This document shows positions 8,945 to 15,267 of a DNA stretch of 64,000 bases, piece by piece. A model generated the notes under the pieces. It was not told where the DNA came from. It saw only the letters and a program-made list of their open reading frames with translations, and ran no database searches. The stretch spans positions 1 to 64,000 of the forward strand of contig JAFQFA010000016.1 of assembly GCA_017398725.1 (NCBI GenBank). Reading direction: 5' to 3'. Origin of the DNA: Oscillospiraceae bacterium. Lineage in GTDB: Bacteria > Bacillota > Clostridia > Oscillospirales > Oscillospiraceae. A program made the translations under genes and the position numbers. Every line of letters starts with the position of its first letter. Positions within the stretch are counted from its first letter, which is position 1.

Positions 8945-9166
8945 AAAGGCAAGATCAAGCACCCAGGCTACCGTCTCGGTGGAAGTGCGCCCACCGTTTG
9001 ACACTGTCGGGTGACAGTGGAACGGTACGGACCAGCTAAGGAGAAAATAGCGGTCCTTAATCGGTGAAGGTCTTTGAATCGATTGCCGGGAGAACCGGCT
9101 GCGACAAAGTGATGTTTGTAGACGTGCAGACAAAGCTTGCAGCTGATCTCCCGGTCCTTGTTTTTT
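8945..9166 (+). ncRNA. Candidate structured non-coding RNA of about 220 nt
   Basis: The interval starts at the predicted initiation point of a consensus promoter and ends in a T6 tract (9161-9166). It folds into several compact helices visible by eye: CGGTGG...CCACCG, ACTGTC-GGGT-GACAGT, AATCG...CGATT, and a long-range helix CCGGGAGA (9086-9093) with TCTCCCGG (9147-9154). The long-range helix encloses GCTGC/GCAGC and TTTGT/ACAAA. No reading frame inside has a ribosome site. Size, multi-stem fold and GC-rich composition in AT-rich surroundings suggest a conserved structured RNA. I cannot assign the class; the clostridial raiA RNA class is one candidate for comparison, from weak memory only. 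It lies between the defence operon and the integration genes. Confidence 0.6.
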
Positions 9167-9366
9167 AGTGAAAACATTTTGGCACAACTGCGTAAATGCA
9201 TTGGCAGGTTGTTGCCGATGACAACCGGGATTGGCTGTGATAGGATAGAATTACATAGAACACAGCGGCCCTGTTAGATACTGAAATGTATGGATTTGTA
9301 CTATTTGGCATGGGGATGTCTTTGAACAATCCGTATATATCTAAGTCAGGTGAATATGAGAATTTC

Positions 9367-9403
9367 CGCAGTATGTTCTGTCAAGACCATGCTGCGATTT
9401 TTT
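9367..9403 (+). terminator. Terminator or attenuator upstream of the excisionase gene
   Basis: A 9-bp stem (9367-9375 with 9388-9396, one G-T pair) is followed by ATTTTTT. The flanking octamers AATTTCCG (9361-9368) and CGGAAATT (about 9424-9431) can form a competing outer stem, so this may be a regulated attenuator rather than a simple stop. The rest of 9404-9553 shows no supported gene. Confidence 0.6.
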
Positions 9404-9553
9404 ATGTTCATATAAAGGGCTACGGAAATTATGAGGTGATAATTGAAATAGGAGAAAAGCAATAGAACCATAGGCAAGTTCATTGAGCAATTATCCTTAA
9501 ATAATTGATAGAAAGAGAAAAAATATGAAGAAAAAAGTTTACAAAGAGTTTTG

Positions 9554-9582
9554 TTTCAGGGAGTCGAACGGTATGTTATAAT
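9554..9582 (+). promoter_or_regulatory. Extended -10 promoter for xis-int
   Basis: A TATAAT at 9577-9582 is preceded by TG at 9574-9575 (extended -10). The -35 is weak (TTTCAG at 9554-9559, spacer 17). It lies 40 bases before the excisionase start and has no other gene to serve. Confidence 0.55.
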
Positions 9583-9621
9583 ACTAATGTACCTGTGGCT
9601 TGCCCGAAGAAAGGAGTATTT

Positions 9622-9819
9622 ATGAGTAAGTTGCAGGAAGACAATGTCGCAAGTGAGCGCGTGTACACGGTGGAAGAGATCGCGAAATTAGCGCGGATCA
9701 GCCGTACTGGCGCATACGAGCTCATTAAGAAGGAGTATTTCCCGGTGACTCGGATCGGCAATCTGATCCGAATTCCCAAGGGACCCTTCGATGCATGGTT
9801 AGACGGTCGAGGTAACTAA
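9622..9819 (+). CDS. xis: Excisionase / MerR-like helix-turn-helix DNA-binding protein
   Basis: Starts at the ATG at 9622, which has AAAGGAG seven bases upstream; a longer GTG frame from 9595 has no ribosome site. The 65-residue product contains YTVEEIAKLARISRTGAYELIKK, a helix-turn-helix of the excisionase (DNA-binding, excisionase/HTH_17) family, and ends FDAWLDGRGN as is usual there. Such proteins bend att-site DNA to steer the integrase toward excision and may also repress promoters. It is followed 20 bases later by the integrase, as in many clostridial integrative elements. Confidence 0.85.
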   Translation: MSKLQEDNVASERVYTVEEIAKLARISRTGAYELIKKEYFPVTRIGNLIRIPKGPFDAWLDGRGN

Positions 9820-9839
9820 TCATGTAAAGGAGATTGATT

Positions 9840-11234
9840 ATGGCGGCAATTGTTAAACGAGGAAATAAATATTCTGTAGTTTTTAACTACACCGACGAGA
9901 ATGGCGTGACACGCCAGAAATGGGAATCGCCAGTGAGCACCAAAAAGGAAGCCCAAAAGCGCAAAAATGAGATCGAACACGAATTGGCAACCGGTACATT
10001 CATTGCTCCCTCTGCGAAAAAGGTCAGAGACTTTCTTGTGGAGTTCGTGGAGATGTATGGACTTCGGAAATGGGGGCTGTCTATGTACACCTCCAATACC
10101 GGCCTCATCCGCAATTACATCAATCCCATTCTGGGGGATGTGAATGTGCAGGATGTGGATGCCCGTGTAGTGGACAAGTTCATCAGCACCTTGCAGAAAA
10201 CCAAGGCGGTAGAGTGTAACGGCAGAAAACCAAAAACGGAGTTCGTTACACCCTGCACTATTGAGAAGATCATCAAGCTGATGCGCTGCGCTTTTGAACG
10301 GGCGGTCCGCTGGGGTATGGTTGGCAAAAATCCCTTTATCGGCGCGACCCTTCCCAAAAGGGAACAGAGGAAGCGTGCCATATGGGATGCGCAGACCATC
10401 CGTAAGGCTCTGGATGCCTGTGAGGACGATAGACTGTTTCTTGCCATCCATCTTGCCTTCGCCTGTTCTCTTCGTTTTGGAGAGATCTGTGGACTTACCT
10501 GGGACTGCCTTGACATCTCGGATGCTGCGATCATGAATGAGAACGCATATCTAAAGGTGGAAAAGGTGCTGGCTCGGGTGGATGAGAGCGCGGTGAAGGC
10601 TTTGGGAGAAAATGATATATTTTTCACATTTCCTGCCATCGTAGCCGGCTCTGCAAAGACCCGTTTGGTGCTGAAAAAGCCTAAGACCGAATCCAGTATC
10701 CGTAAGGTGTGGATTCCGGCAACCCTTGCCAAGTTGCTTCGTGGCTGGAAGGAGAGCCAGGAGAAGGCAAAGGCGTACTTAGGAGATTCCTACTACGATT
10801 ATAATCTCGTCCTCACCCTTGATAATGGACGGCCTTGCGAGGATCGTGTCATCGGAAATGCGTTCAATCGGCTAAAGAAGAACGCGGACCTTCCGGATGT
10901 GGTTTTCCACTCCCTCAGGCACTCCAGCACGACCTATAAGCTGAAGCTGAACAAAGGAGACATCAAGGCAACACAGGGCGACACAGGCCACGCACAGCCT
11001 GACATGGTTACCGAGGTCTATGCCCACATACTGGATGAAGACCGCAAGGTCAACGCCCAGCGCTTTGAAGCTGGCTTCTATGCACGCACAGATCTGCGGG
11101 GAATGGAGCAGGCATTCCGATTGGAAAATGCTCCACAGCAGGGCTTGGAGGTTGCACAGCTGCTTGTCCAGCTACAGCAAAATCCTGCGCTTCTGAACCT
11201 CCTGAACAGTCTGTTGAATGCCAATGCGTCCTGA
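9840..11234 (+). CDS. int: Site-specific tyrosine recombinase (integrase)
   Basis: The ATG at 9840 follows AAAGGAG; the frame also has a TTG six bases earlier without better support. The product has 464 residues. The N-terminal arm-binding and SAM-like core-binding domains cover about 1-170. The catalytic residues are visible as Arg212 (SLRFGE), His357-x-x-Arg360 (HSLRH), His384 (TGHAQPD) and nucleophile Tyr394 (VYAH). An insert of about 50 residues follows the first Arg. The family integrates phages and ICEs, usually at tRNA genes, and a tRNA-Arg lies 190 bases downstream in opposite orientation, its 3' end facing this gene. The region between 11235 and 11388 contains no gene that I can support. 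Confidence 0.93.
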   Translation: MAAIVKRGNKYSVVFNYTDENGVTRQKWESPVSTKKEAQKRKNEIEHELATGTFIAPSAKKVRDFLVEFVEMYGLRKWGLSMYTSNTGLIRNYINPILGDVNVQDVDARVVDKFISTLQKTKAVECNGRKPKTEFVTPCTIEKIIKLMRCAFERAVRWGMVGKNPFIGATLPKREQRKRAIWDAQTIRKALDACEDDRLFLAIHLAFACSLRFGEICGLTWDCLDISDAAIMNENAYLKVEKVLARVDESAVKALGENDIFFTFPAIVAGSAKTRLVLKKPKTESSIRKVWIPATLAKLLRGWKESQEKAKAYLGDSYYDYNLVLTLDNGRPCEDRVIGNAFNRLKKNADLPDVVFHSLRHSSTTYKLKLNKGDIKATQGDTGHAQPDMVTEVYAHILDEDRKVNAQRFEAGFYARTDLRGMEQAFRLENAPQQGLEVAQLLVQLQQNPALLNLLNSLLNANAS

Positions 11235-11388
11235 TAGTATCAGGCATTCCAAAAGCGTCCATTAGCAAAAACACGAATTTCTTAGCAAACCAAGCAAAAA
11301 TCGTTCGAATCCATTTCGGGGGTTTGCGGAGCTGCGGCTCCCGCAATGGTTTCGGTGCTAAATTGAATAATGGGACTATATGTTATAA

Positions 11389-11421
11389 AAACACCGTGAT
11401 TTACGGTAAAATCACGGTGTT
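11389..11421 (-). terminator. Terminator of the tRNA-Arg unit
   Basis: A near-perfect 14-bp inverted repeat (AACACCGTGATTT with AAATCACGGTGTT) abuts the encoded CCA of the tRNA. On the minus strand it is followed by TTTTTAT. It ends tRNA transcription before the convergent integrase gene. Confidence 0.85.
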
Positions 11422-11498
11422 TGGCACCCCCGGCGAGACTCGGACTCACTACCTTGCGCTTAGGAGGCGCACGCTCTATCCAGGTGAGCTACGGGGGC
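11422..11498 (-). tRNA. tRNA-Arg(CCT)
   Basis: A 77-nt cloverleaf on the minus strand. The acceptor GCCCCCG pairs with CGGGGGT (one G-T at the end), the discriminator is G and CCA is encoded. The D arm is GCTC/GAGC. The anticodon stem TGCGC/GCGCA encloses the loop CTCCTAA with anticodon CCT. The T arm is GTGAG/CTCGC with an unusual T-loop region (TCCGAGT). It decodes AGG. It has no promoter of its own; the nearest one lies beyond the broken tRNA copy at 11541-11580. Confidence 0.9.
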
Positions 11499-11540
11499 AT
11501 ACATATGAAATTGGTCTAAATGGAATAACCTCTTCTGATT

Positions 11541-11580
11541 CTTAGGAGGGAGGTGCTCTATCCAGCTGAGCTACTGACGC
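11541..11580 (-). pseudogene. 5' half of a second tRNA-Arg(CCT), broken at the anticodon loop
   Basis: Minus-strand sequence from 11580 reads as positions 1 to about 39 of a tRNA: acceptor GCGTCAG, TA, D arm GCTC...GAGC, then CCTCC and the anticodon loop CTCCTAAG. Beyond this it no longer matches: the expected GGAGG, T arm and CTGACGC acceptor partner are absent. The breakpoint is right after the loop, a common integrase crossover point. An intact but differently sequenced tRNA-Arg(CCT) follows 43 bases downstream. Confidence 0.75.
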
Positions 11581-11590
11581 GTATGCATGC

Positions 11591-11619
11591 ATTGTACCGA
11601 AAAAAAGAAATCCTGTCAA
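11591..11619 (-). promoter_or_regulatory. Consensus promoter of the tRNA-Arg unit
   Basis: On the minus strand, TTGACA (11619-11614) and TACAAT (11596-11591) have a 17-base spacer and lie 10 bases upstream of the broken tRNA 5' end. Read-through would transcribe the fragment and then the intact tRNA-Arg. Confidence 0.85.
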
Positions 11620-11692
11620 CACAATGCGGCACACTTTTTTCCGTTGCCATCATATAATACTGGGACGATGTGTTTGCAAGGAGGGGTGTAAA

Positions 11693-11770
11693 ATGTCGGG
11701 AATCGGCAGGGAAGTAGACTTGGATGATCTGATCTATTGTGATGCAGACGGTTTGCCTAGTGAGCGCTGA
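11693..11770 (+). CDS. Possible 25-residue peptide, unknown
   Basis: A short frame with a very good ribosome site (AAGGAGGGG, about 7 bases before the ATG), a TATAAT at 11653-11658 upstream and a rho-independent terminator just after its stop, so it looks like a complete small expression unit. The peptide is acidic (REVDLDDLIYCDADG) with one Cys and no membrane segment. I recognise no family. It could also be the translated part of a regulatory RNA or a leader for prfB, whose start lies 115 bases beyond. Confidence 0.45.
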   Translation: MSGIGREVDLDDLIYCDADGLPSER

Positions 11771-11778
11771 AGTATTTG

Positions 11779-11820
11779 CGGCCTGTGGATGATGTTTTCC
11801 GCAGGCCGTTATTTATTTTC
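11779..11820 (+). terminator. Terminator after the small ORF
   Basis: The stem CGGCCTG (11779-11785) with CAGGCCG (11802-11808), extended by GG/CC inside, is followed by TTATTTATTTTCC. It isolates the 25-codon unit from prfB. Confidence 0.75.
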
Positions 11821-11884
11821 CTCTTTACAGACCGGGGATTTTCGTATATAATAAGCTGAATATTTATGAAAAGACGGTGCTGTT

Positions 11885-13012
11885 ATGAACATCGAATTTG
11901 ACGCATATAAGCAGAAACTGGGGGAGATCCGGCCCGGTCTGGAGGCGCTGGCAGACTCTTTGAACATTGAGGGCCTGCGCAATGAGCTGGAGCGGCTGCA
12001 TGCCATGCAGGAGGCTCCCGGCTTTTGGGATAATCCGGAAAAGAGTCAGCAGGTGGTGGTGAAAACCAAAACCACCGAGAATAAGATTGTCAAGTATGAG
12101 CAGATGCTTTCTACTTGGGATGACTTGATGACAATTTGCGAAATGGCTGCCGAGGAAGATGACGATTCCATGCTGGACGAGCTGAAGGAAGGCTTCCAGA
12201 CCCTCTCCGGGGATATGGAGACTTGCCGGCTGCAGACCTTGCTTACCGGCACTTATGACGGCAATAATGCCATGGTATCCTTCCAAGCCGGTGCCGGCGG
12301 CACCGAGGCGCAGGACTGGTGCCAGATGCTTTACCGGATGTATACCCGCTGGGCAGAGGCCCATGGCTACACCTATAAGATCATGGACTATCAGGAGGGT
12401 GAAGAAGCGGGCTTGAAGTCTGCGGATATCCTCATTGAGGGTGAGAATGCCTATGGCTTCCTGAAGGGCGAGAACGGCGTCCACCGTTTGGTCCGTGTTT
12501 CCCCCTTTGATGCCAATGCCCGTCGGCAGACTTCCTTTGCTGCCATCGAGGTGATCCCCGATATTCAGGACGATAGTCAGGATGTGGAGATCAAAGCGGA
12601 AGATTATGAAATGCAGGTGTTCCGTTCCTCCGGCGCAGGTGGTCAGCACATCAACAAAACTTCCTCTGCAGTGCGTCTGATCCATAAGGCGACCGGTATC
12701 GTGGTGGCCTGTCAGACGGAGCGCAGCCAGTTCCAGAACAAGGAAAACTGCTTGCGCATGCTCCGCAGTAAGTTGGTAGAGATCAAGGAACGGGAGCATT
12801 TGGACAAGATCTCCGATATTAAGGGTGTGCAGAAGAAGATCGAATGGGGCAGCCAGATCCGCAACTATGTGTTCATGCCCTATACACTGGTAAAAGATAC
12901 CCGCACCGGCTGTGAAACGTCCAATGTGAACGCGGTGATGGACGGCGCGCTGGATCCCTTTATTAATGCGTATTTGACATGCGCAGCCACCGGAAATTGG
13001 GTCACTAAGTAA
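11885..13012 (+). CDS. prfB: Peptide chain release factor 2
   Basis: A 375-residue class I release factor that recognises UGA and UAA and triggers peptide release on the ribosome. It carries the RF2 anticodon-like SPF tripeptide at 206-208 (RVSPFDANARR) and the catalytic GGQ at 252-254 (GAGGQHINKT). The N-terminal helical domain (1-110) is complete and in one frame. The programmed +1 frameshift found near codon 25 in many prfB genes is absent: the equivalent region reads through without an in-frame TGA. Autoregulation by frameshifting is therefore not expected. The start has only a weak ribosome site. Confidence 0.96.
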   Translation: MNIEFDAYKQKLGEIRPGLEALADSLNIEGLRNELERLHAMQEAPGFWDNPEKSQQVVVKTKTTENKIVKYEQMLSTWDDLMTICEMAAEEDDDSMLDELKEGFQTLSGDMETCRLQTLLTGTYDGNNAMVSFQAGAGGTEAQDWCQMLYRMYTRWAEAHGYTYKIMDYQEGEEAGLKSADILIEGENAYGFLKGENGVHRLVRVSPFDANARRQTSFAAIEVIPDIQDDSQDVEIKAEDYEMQVFRSSGAGGQHINKTSSAVRLIHKATGIVVACQTERSQFQNKENCLRMLRSKLVEIKEREHLDKISDIKGVQKKIEWGSQIRNYVFMPYTLVKDTRTGCETSNVNAVMDGALDPFINAYLTCAATGNWVTK

Positions 13013-13053
13013 AGATCCGGGAAGAAATATAACAAAATTTACCGAATTAGCCC

Positions 13054-13082
13054 TTGCAATTTTGCGTACCCTGTGCTACAAT
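13054..13082 (+). promoter_or_regulatory. secG promoter
   Basis: TTGCAA (13054-13059) and TACAAT (13077-13082) with a 17-base spacer lie about 100 bases before the secG start. The leader between them contains a small GC-rich hairpin-forming stretch, but no riboswitch that I recognise. Confidence 0.65.
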
Positions 13083-13181
13083 AATCGGGCTTATTATGCT
13101 CCGGGAGTATGCCGGGGCGCAAAATGCCCTGATAGGTGCCGAATTTTGGGCGCTGGGGCTGTATTTTAGGAGGAAACCGAA

Positions 13182-13718
13182 ATGAAGAATCTGAAGTCTG
13201 TACTGGCAGTGATCGCGGCTGTTTGCCTGCTGGCTTGCCTGACAGTTCCTGTTTTTGCGACCGCTGAGAACGTCACCTTGACCTCTGCTTCCACTTCCAA
13301 TGAGGCTGTTTCTACGGAAGCTACCACTGAGGCAACAGAAGATCCTGCCGACGGCTTGAACGGTGGTCAGCCTGCTGTGGAAGAAGATGGCGATGTCTCC
13401 TTGGATATGGACGAACTGCAGGGTGCAGAATCTGAGGAAGATCCCAAGCATGTTCATGCTGCCGAAGAGGAATCTGCCGGCCATAAGGCTTTGCGGATTG
13501 TTCTGACCGTTCTGGAAGTGATCGCCAGCGTGGCGCTGGTAGGTATCGTTCTGGTTCAGTCCGGTAAGGAAGCCGGCCTGTCCGGTGCTCTCTCCGGCAA
13601 CAGCGATTCCTACATGAGCAAGGGTATGCGTGCAACTCTGGACAAGAAGCTGGCTACCATGACCAAGTGGGTGGCTTTGGTTTGGATTCTGCTGACTCTG
13701 ACCCTGAGCCTGATTTAA
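13182..13718 (+). CDS. secG: SecG translocase subunit with an exported N-terminal extension
   Basis: Residues 103-178 are a normal SecG: TM1 about 104-126 (LRIVLTVLEVIASVALVGIVLVQ), the GLSGALSG loop, and TM2 about 162-178. SecG sits beside SecYE and aids SecA-driven export. Ahead of it is a 102-residue extension that SecG normally lacks: a signal peptide (1-26, ending VFA) followed by an acidic Thr/Ser/Glu-rich region (27-100). A strong GGAGG site directly precedes the ATG at 13182, and no internal start with a ribosome site is evident, so the extension is probably translated. If cleaved, the acidic peptide would be released outside; if not, the protein would have an extra membrane helix. 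Confidence 0.9.
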   Translation: MKNLKSVLAVIAAVCLLACLTVPVFATAENVTLTSASTSNEAVSTEATTEATEDPADGLNGGQPAVEEDGDVSLDMDELQGAESEEDPKHVHAAEEESAGHKALRIVLTVLEVIASVALVGIVLVQSGKEAGLSGALSGNSDSYMSKGMRATLDKKLATMTKWVALVWILLTLTLSLI

Positions 13719-13726
13719 TCGAATAT

Positions 13727-13757
13727 AAAAAACGGCTGCATTGCAGCCGTTTTTTTA
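13727..13757 (+). terminator. secG terminator
   Basis: ACGGCTGCA/TGCAGCCGT stem flanked by A6 and T7, directly after the secG stop; works in either direction. Confidence 0.92.
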
Positions 13758-13822
13758 TATGCGCAGATGGACAATTTTTTGCGGATGTGTTAAAATAAGA
13801 AAAAACGTTAAGGAGCACAAAT

Positions 13823-15265
13823 ATGGAAGCTATGAAACTGGCCGGGCTGAAACCGGCGTCTGTATTTGCCTATTTTGAAAAACTTTGTTCTATTCCCCAC
13901 GGCTCCGGCAATACCAAGGCCATCAGCGATTACTTGGTATCCTTTGCCAAGGAACAGGGGATTCGGTATATACAGGATGAACTGAATAATGTGATTTTCT
14001 TTCAGGAAGGTACTTGCGGTTTAGAAAACCGGGCACCTGTGATCCTGCAAGGACACATGGATATGGTTTGCGAAAAGGATGAGGATTGCCCCATCGATAT
14101 GCAGACCCAAGGCTTGGATGTGACCCATGACGGCAGCTATGTATTTGCCCGGGGCACAACCTTAGGCGGTGACAACGGCATTGCGGTTGCGTATGCGTTG
14201 GCATTGCTGGCGGATAAGACGATTCCCCATCCGCCGCTGGAAGTGATTATTACTGTGGATGAGGAGACCGGTATGGACGGTGCTGCCGGGATCGATCTTT
14301 CGATGCTGAAAAGCCGCACCTTGCTGAATATGGACTCTGAGGAAGAAGGCATTTTTACCGTATCCTGTGCCGGCGGCGCCGGCGTGATCATGGCGCTTTC
14401 TGCACAGCGCCGTCCGGTTTACGGTCCGTGTATCCGACTGACAGTGGAGGGATTGCAGGGCGGTCATTCCGGCGTGGAGATCCATAAAAACCGTGCCAAC
14501 GCCAATAAAGTTATGGGGCAGCTGTTAGGCCGTATACAGGAAATTATGCCCATTTGCCTGACTTCTTTTTCCGGCGGTGCCAAAGATAATGCTATCCCCC
14601 GGTCTTGTCAGGCTACTTTTGTGGCCCTTGGCATGAATCCGGAACGGATCAACGATATTGTTGCGGCGTTACAGCAGGAGATCCGCAGCCAATACGATGA
14701 GCCGGAAGCTATCATTACCGGCGATAATGTAGATGCGCTGGGAGGCAACGCGGTGTCTGCGGAGCAGACCGCAAAGATCATCAGCTTGCTGTGTGCTGCC
14801 CCCAACGGCGTGCAGGCCATGAGTCAGAATATTGACGGCTTGGTGCAGACCAGTTTAAATCTTGGGATTGCCCGTTTGGATGAAGATATGGTGCTGCATT
14901 TTTCTGTGCGTAGCAGTGTGGAAGAGGAAAAACACCAACTGATCGAAAAATTGCGGCAGCTATGCCTGTTCCATGGCGGTCAATTCACGATGACCGGCGA
15001 ATACCCTGCATGGGAATACCGGGCGGACTCCCCCTTGCGGGATACCATGTGCCGCGTTTATCAGCAAATGTACGGAAAAGAGGCACAGGTGGTGGCCATC
15101 CATGCAGGCTTGGAGTGTGGCTTGCTGGGCAAAAAACTGCCCGGTTTGGATTGTGTATCTATTGGACCGGAAATGCACGATATTCATACCAGTCGGGAGA
15201 AGCTGGGAATCGCTTCCGTGGAGCGGACTTGGCAGTTCCTGCTGGAAGTATTAAAGGAAATTTGA
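13823..15265 (+). CDS. pepD: Beta-Ala-His / Xaa-His dipeptidase (M20C), first copy
   Basis: A 480-residue aminoacyl-histidine dipeptidase of the PepD type. Metal ligands are visible: His78 and Asp80 in GHMDMVC, Asp117 in GGDNGIA, and the Glu147-Glu148 pair in VDEETG, with a further His near the end (HAGLECG). It hydrolyses dipeptides such as carnosine or other Xaa-His in the cytosol using two zinc ions. AAGGAG precedes the ATG. The stop is two bases before the start of a paralogue, so both are translated from one mRNA. Family length (about 480-490) is normal. Confidence 0.93.
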   Translation: MEAMKLAGLKPASVFAYFEKLCSIPHGSGNTKAISDYLVSFAKEQGIRYIQDELNNVIFFQEGTCGLENRAPVILQGHMDMVCEKDEDCPIDMQTQGLDVTHDGSYVFARGTTLGGDNGIAVAYALALLADKTIPHPPLEVIITVDEETGMDGAAGIDLSMLKSRTLLNMDSEEEGIFTVSCAGGAGVIMALSAQRRPVYGPCIRLTVEGLQGGHSGVEIHKNRANANKVMGQLLGRIQEIMPICLTSFSGGAKDNAIPRSCQATFVALGMNPERINDIVAALQQEIRSQYDEPEAIITGDNVDALGGNAVSAEQTAKIISLLCAAPNGVQAMSQNIDGLVQTSLNLGIARLDEDMVLHFSVRSSVEEEKHQLIEKLRQLCLFHGGQFTMTGEYPAWEYRADSPLRDTMCRVYQQMYGKEAQVVAIHAGLECGLLGKKLPGLDCVSIGPEMHDIHTSREKLGIASVERTWQFLLEVLKEI

Positions 15266-15267
15266 TC

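Noticed and set aside
8888..9187. A 99-codon minus-strand ORF over the ncRNA region
   Set aside because: It has no ribosome site, a low-complexity unlike-protein composition, and runs antisense to a strongly promoted structured RNA.
11296..11345. GTTCGAATCC resembling a tRNA T arm, plus a GC-rich hairpin after int
   Set aside because: There is no matching acceptor, anticodon arm or CCA around it, and it does not match the missing 3' half of the broken tRNA-Arg. It is a weak att-site idea only.
11324..11545. A 73-codon ORF across the tRNA-Arg
   Set aside because: It runs antisense through a complete tRNA and its terminator.
14962..15267. N-terminal extension of the second pepD overlapping the first
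   Set aside because: The frame is open by chance. The family N-terminus and a ribosome site fit the ATG at 15268.
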